DNA of 64,000 nt from Actinomycetales bacterium (GTDB taxonomy: Bacteria > Actinomycetota > Actinomycetes > Mycobacteriales > Micromonosporaceae), in assembly GCA_002919305.1 (NCBI GenBank), contig PKFB01000015.1, forward strand, positions 126,793-190,792, given 5' to 3'. Position 1 is the stretch's first letter, and the number at the start of each line of letters is the position of its first letter. The notes beneath the pieces were generated by a model that worked only from the letters and a program-made list of their open reading frames with translations, searched no databases and was not told the origin of the DNA. This document shows, piece after piece, positions 9,701 through 18,934 of this stretch. The translations under genes and the position numbers were made by a program.

Positions 9701-10235
9701 CATCCGGGGTGATTCCGATGGCGTTGTGGTGCCCGTTCACCGGCGCCTGGATCAGTTCCCCGTCTTGAATCCCCACACCTCGCGCGGCACCAGAGTTGTT
9801 GATGTCGAAGAAGTCTCCGTTGATCGCCGCCACCGCGCCGATCCGGGTCGCCTGGGTGGAGACCGGTTCGGTGGCCGCCACGTGGCCTGGGAACAGGTAC
9901 TCCACTGTGGACCCGCCGGTGAGATCGACACTAAGGACGTCGGCCCGCAGCCATCCGAGACTGTCCAGCCGGTCAAAGGAGATCAGCTCCACCCCGGGCG
10001 CCACCGGACGGGTGACCCGAGCCGTGTCGATGCTCTCGGCGTCCGTGGCGGTTGCGGTCGCCGGGACGGTGGTGAACGGCGCCGTCCTTACCGCGGGCGC
10101 GACATGGACCACCGGGGCGGCGACGGCCGGTTCGACCTGCGCCGGGACCCCCGTCAGAGTTAACGCGAGGATCCCAGCGGCGGTGAGCCCGCGGTGACCG
10201 TACCGGTCAGCGTGACGGCGACGAGAGCGGAGCAC
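6798..10235 (-). CDS. Secreted phosphodiester glycosidase (NAGPA)/metallophosphoesterase fusion
   Basis: A 1145-aa exported protein with a long basic N-terminus and signal peptide (about residues 1-40, ending near AVAAP). The first half is a NAGPA/DUF2233 phosphodiester glycosidase domain: NGDFFDINNSGAARGVGIQ and, later, ALNLDGGGSSTL. Ig-like and jelly-roll carbohydrate-binding-like segments follow. The C-terminal third is a calcineurin-like phosphoesterase with its metal-site motifs in order: LSDAQF, INGDFVD, PGNHEIYG, FHHPPRD and NSHVG. A final Ig-like module ends ATITVTR. It probably acts outside the cell on sugar-phosphodiester polymers such as teichoic-acid or capsule linkages, with sequential uncapping and phosphate removal. 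That substrate is inference. It sits between rpmE and rho, which are normally close neighbours. Confidence 0.85.
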   Translation of the reverse strand: MLRSRRRHADRYGHRGLTAAGILALTLTGVPAQVEPAVAAPVVHVAPAVRTAPFTTVPATATATDAESIDTARVTRPVAPGVELISFDRLDSLGWLRADVLSVDLTGGSTVEYLFPGHVAATEPVSTQATRIGAVAAINGDFFDINNSGAARGVGIQDGELIQAPVNGHHNAIGITPDGLGRVLQVFFEGTATLPDGTVPLTQFNTYAIQPEGVGVFTSLWGDYPRAQAVAGATEVTEVVLTDGVVTSVTSTAGSGPIPSDSLILLGREAGARALATLRPGDRVTVEYRPRTTENVALQTALGGNHILVVNGQAQHFTDTAVHPRTAVGFSADGTRMFLLTVDGRQAASRGVTLDELADMMVELGAYNALNLDGGGSSTLVAREPGSEQLEIANSPSDGGERPVPNGLAILAPEGSGRLTGFWVETAIDPLTAATDAPVPGGRPDRVFPGLSRRLTASGYDETYGPAEGTPRWRTNNGAAGNVDNSGVFRARRSGEVTVTAYRGNAVGSIDLTVLGPLARIDATTERLSLAGAGAAASFGVVGYDATGTTAPIEPADVRLEYDDSLLTITAQPDGSFQVSARQEIGSGLITVHVGEHTTVVPVTIGLQEVVIADFEDSETWTASCARCTATVETDPSGYHGEGLRLSYDFTQSTATRAAYANPAQWIEVPGQPQSFSLWIHGAGNGEWPSLHLVDALDQDIVLRGPYVTWEGWRQVELTVPTGVAYPVRIRRFYVAETAASASYHGEVRIDELIARVPPSVQTPPEPVVVDPVVSTPEDVAGRDWRFAVLSDAQFIAADPDSEFVAQARRTLREIRAANPDFVVINGDFVDTGYPADFDLARRLLEEELGDQVPWYYIPGNHEIYGPGDTSNFRQEFGDTYRTFDHRGTRFILLDSSTGTLRGGGFAQVHMLREALDDAASSREIGSVVVMFHHPPRDPTPAQASQLGDRYEAALIEQWLADFRRTTGKGVLVINSHVGTFAASHVDGVPYLINGNAGKNPATPADQGGFTGWSLIGVDELTERQARSCRRDPYAGCADWVAVEVRPHVDTLRLEAPPRVTAGTTVQLTATVLQHERQVPVAYPVSAQWEGSANLIIGPASAARHRHVAAFDPVTGELHAFRPGTIILSVTVNGVTHQATITVTR

Positions 10236-10380
10236 GACTGCCTCCCGCGAACCGAGTCGAGGTTAGTCAGCAGTCAACCCGAGTACGGCCAGTATTTTCA
10301 AGAGCTGGCGTTAAACTGGAGAAAAATTCCAGATGACCATCGCGGGATGCACCCCGGCGGCCACCCTCCATGATGGGAAT

Positions 10381-11094
10381 ATGCCGCGTCCCACCCGTCT
10401 CATCGTCGCTGTCTTAACAGCGCTGTTCCTGGCGGGCTGCGACATCTCCATCTCCTTCGGCCCACCCTCCGATGAGGATGTCGGTACGCCCGCACCGCTA
10501 CCTTCGGGTGTGCTCCCTCCCACCGAAGCCCGCTTCGTGCTGGAGTCCTTGACCATCGCCGAAGCCGGCCCCATGGACGGCTACGAGCGTTCCTGCGCTG
10601 AAGGGGACGCTTGTGTGTTCGGTCCGGCCTGGGCCGATGTGGATCGCAACGGCTGCGATACCCGCAACGACATCCTCAGACGGGACCTCATCGGCGACGT
10701 CGCCCGGGAAGGCACCCACGGCTGCGTCATTGAGTACGGAATCCTGTACGACCCTTACACCGGGCAAATGGTGGAATTCGAACGAGGCCCAGACAGTGAC
10801 GAGGTCCAGATCGATCACGTGGTGGCACTGGCTGACGCCTGGCGCTCCGGCGCCGCCTCCTGGCCCCAAGAACAACGCCAGTGGTTCGCCAACGACCCGC
10901 GCAATCTGCGCGCCACGATCGGCGAGATCAATCAGGAGAAGGGGGATTCCGGGCCGGCCGAATGGCGGCCACCGAACGAGGAGTACTGGTGCGAGTACGC
11001 GGCCACGTACGTCACCGTCAAATTTGAGTACCGGCTCACCGTCACCCCCGAGGACGCTGACGCCCTCGCCGACATGCTCGCCGACTGCGCTTGA
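10381..11094 (+). CDS. Lipoprotein with HNH-type (GmrSD C-terminal/DUF1524-like) nuclease domain
   Basis: The product from the ATG at 10381 is 237 aa. It starts MPRPTRLIVAVLTALFLAGC, a signal peptide with lipobox LAGC, so it should be anchored outside the membrane. The mature domain has the hallmarks of actinobacterial secreted HNH proteins: CDTRNDILRRDL, a catalytic IDHVVALADAWRSGA, then FANDPRNLRA, N..KGDSGPAEW and a paired-Cys C-terminus. The DHV histidine and the downstream Asn and Lys form the HNH-like site. Such proteins are thought to degrade extracellular DNA for nutrient recovery, but no function is proved for this one. An in-frame ATG at 10333 would bury the signal, so I rejected it. 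Confidence 0.85.
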   Translation: MPRPTRLIVAVLTALFLAGCDISISFGPPSDEDVGTPAPLPSGVLPPTEARFVLESLTIAEAGPMDGYERSCAEGDACVFGPAWADVDRNGCDTRNDILRRDLIGDVAREGTHGCVIEYGILYDPYTGQMVEFERGPDSDEVQIDHVVALADAWRSGAASWPQEQRQWFANDPRNLRATIGEINQEKGDSGPAEWRPPNEEYWCEYAATYVTVKFEYRLTVTPEDADALADMLADCA

Positions 11095-11191
11095 ACGGCG
11101 CGTCTTTCGCTTGAACCTGAGCGACGCGCCGACCTGCGTCGACTTCAGCGGTGGGACAGCCGGCGCGCCATCGCGGTAGGACCTGATAGTG

Positions 11192-11237
11192 GTACGCGGA
11201 GCGGAGCCGCGTTACTCCTCGGCCCCGCTCCGCGTAC
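11192..11237. terminator. Bidirectional hairpin between the HNH gene and rho
   Basis: GTACGCGGAGCGG (11192-11204) pairs with 11225-11237, extended by GCCG/CGGC after one mismatch, giving a 17-pair imperfect stem in the convergent gap. The rest of 11095-11437 shows no gene. Confidence 0.75.
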
Positions 11238-11437
11238 TGTGTGAGTCAGATGAACCGCACGCGACGTCATCACGCGCTGACAGGCTTGCGAAGACGTGAC
11301 GCCCCGACACAGCCCGTTGACTGTGATCCGGAGCAGCTTGCCGCTCGGTCAGGCGCTCCACGGTCGGTTCCGCATGAGGGCCTTGCCGGGCCCAATCTCC
11401 TTCAGTGCTCCGACCGGCTGTGAACAAGCCCGCGGGC

Positions 11438-13480
<2,043 letters not shown>

Positions 13481-13842
13481 TGGATTCCTTCCCTCGAAGA
13501 GCCGGGGCTGTCCGTGGCGTGATGACGATCGGACGACCCGCGGATACACCCGCGGCGATGTCGCGGGACCTGAGACCAGCCGGGTGGTGGATGGTGCAGG
13601 GACACCGTGTCAGATCTTCGGTAAAGACCCTGTGAACACCGTGCCAGAGCACATCCCACCGCCAGCGAGCGATCGGTTCGGGTGCGGAGCGGATGCCACG
13701 GAGGCAGGAGGTACCACAGGAAATTGGGGTCGCTGCCCCACGAACATCGCACGCCCTTGGCGGCTGCTCTCGTGCAAAGCGTAGTCAACGCTAGCTACCA
13801 GCGGCAACACCTACCCCCTCCGGCGTGTTCCCGCCAGGGAGG
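13481..13842 (-). other. rho upstream region
   Basis: About 360 bases between thrB and rho with no supportable gene. Rho is often autoregulated through a long leader, and this length fits, but I cannot identify a specific attenuator. Minus-strand TTGCCG and TACGCT, 18 bases apart near 13775-13800, could be a promoter (weak). Confidence 0.35.
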
Positions 13843-14748
13843 TTACGTGGGCAAAACCACGGCCCCGCTTGAGTCCACTGACAAAGAACATACCGCGAAT
13901 CCCGTCGTCGCGAATCCCCGGAGGTCCTGGTCAGGAGCGCCGAAGGCGAGAACGGTAGGTCCTGCCCCGCTGATCACGGCGGGTACGCCCGCCGCCCGGA
14001 GATGCCGCAACAAAGCCGCGCTGTGCGGAAATGCCGGCGCGCGGTACTCCTGATGCAACCGGTCCTCGGTGGCCGCCAATAGCAAGTCCGGTTGGCGAGT
14101 CAGGGCGTGAGTGAGCAACGCCGCACGACCGGCGTTAAGGGCCGCGTCGACATGGGGCACCCGTTCCGGGAGGAGTCCCCGAGCCTGCTCGGTCAAACTC
14201 TGCTGTTGTGGAATGAACACCACCGGCCGAATGTGTTCCGCCGGTTCCAGCCGGACCGCGTGGGCCCCTCCAGGCCCAGTCCAGGCGATAGTGAAGCCGC
14301 CCAGCAGGCAGGGGGCCACGTTATCGGGGTGCCCCTCCAGGCTGGCGGCAAGGCGCAGCAGGGCCGCGGCGTCCAGCATCCGGTCCCCGTCAACGACGAG
14401 CGCGCGAGCCGCGAGCAGGCCGGCGACGATCGCAGCCGAGGAGGAGCCCAACCCCCGCGCTTGAGGGATCCGGTTGTGACAGACGACCTCCAAACCCGGC
14501 GGTCGACCCCCGAGGAGGTCAAAACAGGCGTACATCGCCCGTACCACCAGGTGTTGTTCATCTAGTGGGAGGGTGCCCGCGCCCTCCCCCTTGACCGTGA
14601 CCGACACCCCGGCGGGTACGACTCGCGCCTCCACTTCGTCATGGAGCGCCAACGCCAAACCCAACGCGTCGAAACCAGGACCGAGGTTGGCGCTGGTAGC
14701 CGGTACCCGTACCCGCACCGCGTCGGGCCGGAAGGTGCTGCTGGTCAT
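13843..14748 (-). CDS. thrB: Homoserine kinase
   Basis: Phosphorylates homoserine to O-phosphohomoserine, the substrate of ThrC, in threonine synthesis. The 301-aa GHMP kinase has all three motifs: VPATSANLGPGFDALGLAL (motif 1), the ATP loop IPQARGLGSSSAA (motif 2) and a C-terminal AVISGAGPTVLAF (motif 3). A good GAAGGAG precedes the ATG. The normal upstream partner thrC is almost 9 kb away because the RiPP-like cluster lies between them. No clear terminator separates thrB from the same-strand methyltransferase gene 162 bases upstream, so read-through from the cluster's minus-strand operon is possible. Confidence 0.96.
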   Translation of the reverse strand: MTSSTFRPDAVRVRVPATSANLGPGFDALGLALALHDEVEARVVPAGVSVTVKGEGAGTLPLDEQHLVVRAMYACFDLLGGRPPGLEVVCHNRIPQARGLGSSSAAIVAGLLAARALVVDGDRMLDAAALLRLAASLEGHPDNVAPCLLGGFTIAWTGPGGAHAVRLEPAEHIRPVVFIPQQQSLTEQARGLLPERVPHVDAALNAGRAALLTHALTRQPDLLLAATEDRLHQEYRAPAFPHSAALLRHLRAAGVPAVISGAGPTVLAFGAPDQDLRGFATTGFAVCSLSVDSSGAVVLPT

Positions 14749-14910
14749 CGCGCTCCTTCACACCAGGAGATCCGAAGCATTATCTCGGTTACCTCGGTCA
14801 CGGTGGGGCGCGGGCTAGAGCGTTTCATCTGGTGACAGTTTTCCCTCAGAACCCGCTCGGCCGGCACCGGTCACGGCAGAATGGTTCCTCCCGACATGGC
14901 GCCTGTGTCC

Positions 14911-15624
14911 TCAGTCTTGACGCGCGAAGATCAATGTCACCCAGCGTGCCCTCGGCCGCCCCTGCTCCACATACCGAACCTGGTGTTGCCGCATGCGCTC
15001 CAACAGCCGTTCTCGCTCCGGCCGGTCCGGATACCGCAGACCCCACTCGTACGCAGCCCGCCACTGCGCTGAGTAGTAGGCATCCCATTCGTCATCGCTG
15101 CCGTGGATCATCCCTATGAGGTCAAGTCCGTTCTCCGCGCCGGCACGGACCCGTTTCGCGAGATCTTGATCGTTCTGGTAGGCGTCACCCACCAGGATGC
15201 GCCCGTGAGGCCGCGTCGCCTTAGCCATCTGCACGATCGCGGAGAAGAATCCCCCCATTGCGTCTGAGGCGCCCACACACGTGACAATGTCGTATTGGGC
15301 CACAGGGGGAACGTAGGAGGCCAGATCCGCGATGACGAAATCTAAAAGCCCACCCACCCCTCGTGCGTCGGCGTCCTGTCGGGCGAGGGCGATGAAGTCC
15401 TGGTTGATGTCCACGCCGGTGCCCTGAACGCGGAACCGCTCGGCCCAGTCACACAGCAGGCGTCCTCTGCCGCACCCCAGATCGAGGACACGCTCCGCGT
15501 CGTCGACCCTGAGGTAGTCGGCGGCACGGCGCAGCTTCTCCTCGGACATCGGATTCCAGATCATGGGGTCCTGGCTGCCCGCCAGCACCTCGTACAACAC
15601 CTGCGTGTCCTGGGAATCGCTCAT
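14911..15624 (-). CDS. Class I SAM-dependent methyltransferase of the RiPP-like cluster
   Basis: A 237-aa soluble protein with a Rossmann methyltransferase core: ERVLDLGCGRGRLLCDWAE (motif I) about residues 44-62, GTGVDIN (motif II) and FVIADLASYVP (motif post-II/III). The substrate is unknown. It is the last gene of a minus-strand operon (S9 peptidase, B2-like, this gene), beginning one base after the B2-like stop, so translation is coupled. Its place in the cluster suggests that it modifies the peptide (for example an N-terminal amine or carboxylate), but it could act on something else. Sequence style resembles small-molecule or peptide methyltransferases. I see no radical-SAM or cobalamin motifs. 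Confidence 0.82.
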   Translation of the reverse strand: MSDSQDTQVLYEVLAGSQDPMIWNPMSEEKLRRAADYLRVDDAERVLDLGCGRGRLLCDWAERFRVQGTGVDINQDFIALARQDADARGVGGLLDFVIADLASYVPPVAQYDIVTCVGASDAMGGFFSAIVQMAKATRPHGRILVGDAYQNDQDLAKRVRAGAENGLDLIGMIHGSDDEWDAYYSAQWRAAYEWGLRYPDRPERERLLERMRQHQVRYVEQGRPRARWVTLIFARQD

Positions 15625-15625
15625 G

Positions 15626-16054
15626 TCACACCCCGGTGGTCGATGTCTCGGAAACCGGTTGGGCTTGAGGCAGGGACGCTACGGGCGTGTACAGCTCCTC
15701 CACAGGGATCCCCGTGGACACCACGACCCCATCCACGGTCACCCAATACAGGTAGTCAGCCGCTGCTGTAGGCGCCGTCCGCCGCCCTACCACGACGGCG
15801 GCGTCGTGGCCGAGAGTGAGTAGGGCCGCGGTCAAAAAGAGCGCTTCATCCCGCACGGGGCGTGCGGCGCCCCCGGAGAGCCGCCAGCACAGCCGCAGCC
15901 ACCGCAGATCGGTATCCAGGCGTCGAGCGCGCGGCCGCGCGGACCGAGCGAGCGTGTTCAGCGCCTGCTGCAGGTCACCGGCTCCTGGCCTGCGGCGCGT
16001 ACCGACCACCCTGCGTCCGGCGCGGACGGCCTTAAACAGCGGGAAGAGCAACAT
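15626..16054 (-). CDS. Lasso B2-like (transglutaminase-fold) protein lacking the catalytic Cys and His
   Basis: The 142-aa length equals the B2 leader peptidases of split lasso systems. The fold signature is recognisable: an amphipathic N-terminus, then RPVRDEALFLTAALLTLGHD followed by a YLYWVTVDGVVV strand and a Tyr-rich end. In active B2 proteins the first segment reads like RCLPRSLAL (nucleophile Cys) and the second like HAWVEVDG (catalytic His). Here the Cys position is Pro/Val and the His position is Leu/Tyr. The only Cys is residue 56, too far upstream, and the only His is residue 83. So this is probably a non-catalytic remnant or a leader-handling chaperone. The start ATG directly abuts the S9 peptidase stop. 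The family assignment is by pattern and context, moderate confidence. Confidence 0.6.
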   Translation of the reverse strand: MLLFPLFKAVRAGRRVVGTRRRPGAGDLQQALNTLARSARPRARRLDTDLRWLRLCWRLSGGAARPVRDEALFLTAALLTLGHDAAVVVGRRTAPTAAADYLYWVTVDGVVVSTGIPVEELYTPVASLPQAQPVSETSTTGV

Positions 16055-18232
16055 TCAGACCTCCGTGGCGGCGAGTGACGTGACGGCCCCCGGGTGAGAC
16101 ACGTCAGCGAGGGGTGGGGTGGCCGGTCCGGCCCATCGGTGTAGCCACGACAGCTCCTCCCGAGCCGCTGTCAACAGCCCTTCGCGGGTATGCAGGATGT
16201 GCCCTTCGTTGTGGAGGACGACCAGCCGAGCCGGGGTCCCGGCGACCCGCAGCGCCTCGTAGAACGACCGCGCCTGCTCCACCGTGGTGGCGCTGTTCGG
16301 ATCGGCCGCCCCTTGGATCAGCAGAACCGGAGTAGTGATCCGATCCGCCCGGTAGGCGAGGGTGAACCCGTCATAAACATCCCTTGCTTGCCACAAGGTC
16401 CGGCGTTCGTGTTGGAAACCGCCGGGGGTCAGGGTGCGGTTATAGGCGCCGTTGCGCAGGACGGCGCCCCGGAACAGATGGCCCACCCGCGAAAGCAGCA
16501 TCGCCGCCGCGGCGGCTCCGAAGCTGTGGCCTCCCACCAGCAGCCGCCGGGTGTCCACGTCGGGTGTCTCCGATAGCACCCCCACCATCTCCCGCAGCGC
16601 GCGGTCCAGCTCGTCCTCCAGCTGGGCGAAGCGGGTGTCGTCTTCCCACCGCACCGGACACGTCAGGATGGCCACGGCGGCGTGGGGCAGGTACGTCCAC
16701 GCCGGCGTTCCTGGGCGTACCTGGACCGGGCTGAACATGGGTTCTTTCTTCGTCGCCTCACCAGGGCCAGCGATACTCCTTACTGGGGAAAACCACACCA
16801 CCGCCGGCATCGACTGCGAACCGGATGAAGCGGGACGGATGATCTGGTAAGTGGCCCCCTGGGGCAACTGCCCGTGCGTGACCTGGAGGGCTGGTGCCGT
16901 GGGAGCGGTTCGCGTTTCGTGAATCGTGCGGGTCGCCTTCCCGGCGCTGTACTCCAGCCTGGCGTACCCCTCCTGCTGCCGCTCGATCAATCGCGTGGCA
17001 CCGGCGACCAGCACAAGCCGGACCCCGGCCGGTTGCCCTTCTATCGCCGAATCGGTGGAGGCGTCTGTGTTTATTACATACTGTCGCTTTCCCTGGTCGA
17101 TAGTTCGCACCGTTACCGCGACCAGCGCCGCGTCCGGGGCACCGGCCGTCGCCAGCTCCTCCACCGACCCTGGGAGCCGACGGGAAGCGGTACGCCCGGT
17201 TCGGGTATCGATGAGGACCACGTGGTCGGGTGCGGATCGCGGAACGACGACCAACGTGTTGGAGGCGACAGGTACCCACCGAAGCACCCCATCGGGCAGC
17301 GCGGCGATCTGGTGTGGATCTTCTCCAAGGCGGGCGGACCAGAACTCGGTGTGCCGGCCGGTGTCATCGCAGAAGATCAGCGTCGCGGGCTCATCGACCG
17401 CCCAGGCCAGGCTGCCACACCGCAGTGTCCCTAGGTCTTGGACCGCATGCGTCGACGTCGCCAGCTGGTACACCCGGTAAGGCACCACGTCGTGGGTCAA
17501 CAGCCGGCGTAGGCCGTCGAGGTCGGACACTCCCCCGACGAGCACGTGCTGGCCGTCCGGTGCCACAGCAAACTCCTGACACACCTGTCGGGGGGTCAGC
17601 ACAGTCACCGTTCCGTCTGGATTCAGGAGCGTCATCTCGGCGGCTGCGGCCGTGAACAGGTCGGTCAGCACGGGAGAGGGCCATAGTTTCTCGTCGCTGT
17701 CGAAGATCAGGTCCCGTGCCTCGTCGTCGATGGCAGCCCGGACCACCAATAACCGCCCCCCGGCCAGCCAACCCAGGGGGACTTGGACGCGACCACGCAG
17801 TCCAAGCAAGGAGTGACTGACAGGGATCTGGGAGTACCGATTGAACGGAGAGCCGGACGCTCTGGCGCTCCAGGGCACGATGCGGTCGTCGAGATGGACA
17901 AGTCCGGCCAGCCACTCCCCGGCGGCGTCCCAGACCACCGGGCCCGCGGAGGGGCGTGGCCACCCGGATCCCGCCGGCGCCCCGCTGGGGACCTGGCGCA
18001 CGGTCACCTCGTCGGCCAGCGGAAATATTTCGGGCAGTACGCGGTACGTGAGGTCATAGGCGAAGCGGCCGTGTCGTAATAGGCGGCGGGGCCGTCGCGG
18101 TCGAGTGGGGTATCCCTCACCGACACGTACCGCGATCCGATGACCGGTAGGAGCGGGGTGGTACGCCACCCGAAATCGGGCATCGAGATCGGAAGCGAGT
18201 TCCTCAATGGCCTGGCTAAACGCCTGCGACAC
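16055..18232 (-). CDS. S9 (prolyl-oligopeptidase) family peptidase of the RiPP-like cluster
   Basis: A 725-aa protein without signal peptide, hence cytoplasmic. About 450 residues of beta-propeller-like repeats precede an alpha/beta-hydrolase domain with an intact triad: Ser570 in GGHSFGAA, Asp644 in GAADPNSAT and His678 in HNEGHILH. Start: GTG at 18232 with AAAGGA five bases upstream. Relatives in lasso clusters act as lasso-peptide isopeptidases. Other S9 enzymes cleave after Pro. The precursor peptide in this cluster has a Pro-Pro just before its Cys-rich part, so a post-proline leader cleavage is an attractive, unproven role, especially because the B2-like protein looks inactive. It heads the divergent operon S9, B2-like, methyltransferase. 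Confidence 0.88.
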   Translation of the reverse strand: MSQAFSQAIEELASDLDARFRVAYHPAPTGHRIAVRVGEGYPTRPRRPRRLLRHGRFAYDLTYRVLPEIFPLADEVTVRQVPSGAPAGSGWPRPSAGPVVWDAAGEWLAGLVHLDDRIVPWSARASGSPFNRYSQIPVSHSLLGLRGRVQVPLGWLAGGRLLVVRAAIDDEARDLIFDSDEKLWPSPVLTDLFTAAAAEMTLLNPDGTVTVLTPRQVCQEFAVAPDGQHVLVGGVSDLDGLRRLLTHDVVPYRVYQLATSTHAVQDLGTLRCGSLAWAVDEPATLIFCDDTGRHTEFWSARLGEDPHQIAALPDGVLRWVPVASNTLVVVPRSAPDHVVLIDTRTGRTASRRLPGSVEELATAGAPDAALVAVTVRTIDQGKRQYVINTDASTDSAIEGQPAGVRLVLVAGATRLIERQQEGYARLEYSAGKATRTIHETRTAPTAPALQVTHGQLPQGATYQIIRPASSGSQSMPAVVWFSPVRSIAGPGEATKKEPMFSPVQVRPGTPAWTYLPHAAVAILTCPVRWEDDTRFAQLEDELDRALREMVGVLSETPDVDTRRLLVGGHSFGAAAAAMLLSRVGHLFRGAVLRNGAYNRTLTPGGFQHERRTLWQARDVYDGFTLAYRADRITTPVLLIQGAADPNSATTVEQARSFYEALRVAGTPARLVVLHNEGHILHTREGLLTAAREELSWLHRWAGPATPPLADVSHPGAVTSLAATEV

Positions 18233-18338
18233 GACTGTCCTTTCGCGACAGTTGACCGTTCATTAATGACCTCTAAACCGCCATGATCATGACCTATGGC
18301 CATTGATCGTCGTCAACACTATGTTACGGGCGTATTAC

Positions 18339-18366
18339 TTGACAACCCTCTATAGCGTGCTACGTT
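18339..18366 (+). promoter_or_regulatory. Predicted promoter of the precursor gene
   Basis: Consensus -35 TTGACA (18339-18344), 16-base spacer, -10-like TACGTT (18361-18366). Transcription would start near 18373, just before the 18-nt palindrome. A consensus -35 is uncommon in this genome, which suggests strong expression. Confidence 0.55.
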
Positions 18367-18373
18367 CAGCACT

Positions 18374-18391
18374 AGTCGACATATGTCGACT
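18374..18391. promoter_or_regulatory. 18-nt perfect palindrome, candidate operator
   Basis: AGTCGACATATGTCGACT is a perfect inverted repeat between the predicted transcription start and the ribosome site of the precursor gene. The position would let a dimeric repressor block initiation. No regulator gene is in the cluster, so it would be controlled from elsewhere. Alternatively it forms a small 5'-UTR hairpin. Confidence 0.5.
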
Positions 18392-18409
18392 GCGCAGAAA
18401 GGAGGTCCC

Positions 18410-18619
18410 ATGCCCGGTTTCATTCACCGGAGCGATGCGGCGCATCACACCGATGACGCCCTCGTCAGCGCCCACCTGGCCCAGGAAACCGCCCCTCCGC
18501 TGGAGTGCTGCGGCTGCCCGGATGACAACGCCTGCCGGCAGTACTGCGTAGCGAACTACGGCGCTCGTGGCGGTTACTGCGAAGGGTTCCTGGACCTGCG
18601 TTGCGTCTGCGTCTACTGA
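18410..18619 (+). CDS. Precursor peptide with CS-alpha-beta (defensin-like) cysteine pattern
   Basis: A 69-aa peptide starting at the ATG at 18410, fixed by a near-perfect AAGGAGGT just upstream. An in-frame ATG at 18383 lies inside the operator palindrome and is rejected. Residues 1-30 are a His/Asp/Ala-rich leader without a signal peptide, ending QETAPP. The C-terminal part has eight Cys (33, 34, 36, 42, 46, 57, 65, 67). Six match the CS-alpha-beta fold: Cys36, Cys42-x3-Cys46, GGYC (57) and Cys65-x-Cys67, with loop lengths 5, 3, 10, 7 and 1 like insect-type defensins. Cys33/34 are extra. The Cys-rich part is slightly acidic (5 Asp/Glu, 3 Arg), unlike cationic defensins. The context (PqqD-like protein, cyclase-like protein, disulfide protein, exporter) marks it as a RiPP-type precursor. 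The activity is unknown: toxin, bacteriocin or signal. Confidence 0.85.
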   Translation: MPGFIHRSDAAHHTDDALVSAHLAQETAPPLECCGCPDDNACRQYCVANYGARGGYCEGFLDLRCVCVY

Positions 18620-18640
18620 CGCGACGCAGGCCTTGCCTGT

Positions 18641-18668
18641 GAGATGACACCCGCGAGGGTGGCATCTC
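18641..18668 (+). terminator. First hairpin after the precursor gene
   Basis: GAGATG/CATCTC plus CACCC/GGGTG with one A·G mismatch and a GCGA tetraloop. It begins 22 bases after the precursor stop, probably a partial terminator or mRNA-stabilising structure. Confidence 0.65.
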
Positions 18669-18693
18669 GGGCTGGCGGGTAATGATCAAGAAT

Positions 18694-18728
18694 CTCCGTG
18701 GAGGTGCCCCTGACCCGCCTCCACGGAG
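18694..18728 (+). terminator. Strong terminator/attenuator after the precursor gene
   Basis: Perfect 11-bp stem CTCCGTGGAGG (18694-18704) with CCTCCACGGAG (18718-18728), 13-nt loop, then CCCTTCTTT. It should make the precursor transcript short and abundant relative to the enzyme genes downstream. Confidence 0.8.
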
Positions 18729-18761
18729 CCCTTCTTTGCGAGCGCGTACTTCAGTTAACTT

Positions 18762-18925
18762 TTTAAAGAAGCTTTAAACGCGAGGCGCCAGACGGGCTGG
18801 CGCCGGCTTCTTGTTAACGCGCGCTACCCCATCCTGCTGCCCGAGTCCCATCGCGGCATATCACACCCGACTATCGTCGGGTCTTTCTATGGACACCCTG
18901 GGGCCCGGCGAGCTTTTAACTCGCC
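18762..18925 (+). other. Series of four further hairpins in the precursor-cyclase gap
   Basis: In the gene-free 18620-19066 interval, after the terminator, there are stems at 18762-18778 (TTTAAAG/CTTTAAA), 18784-18804 (GGCGCCAG/CTGGCGCC), 18865-18882 (ACCCGAC/GTCGGGT, tail CTTTCT) and 18907-18925 (GGCGAG/CTCGCC, tail CTCTTTT). Two have terminator-like tails. Such stacking points to strong insulation, an attenuator, or a small structured RNA. Confidence 0.55.
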
Positions 18926-18934
18926 CTCTTTTCT

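Noticed and set aside
18383..18409. Upstream in-frame ATG giving a 78-aa precursor
   Set aside because: It lies inside the operator palindrome and has no ribosome site. The ATG at 18410 has AAGGAGGT.
18410..18619. Ordinary class II lasso peptide precursor
   Set aside because: There is a Thr (27) near the end of the leader as in lasso precursors, but the following residues are Ala-Pro-Pro and no Asp/Glu falls at ring position 7-9 from a plausible Gly/Ser/Cys/Ala start. The cyclase and B2 also lack key residues.
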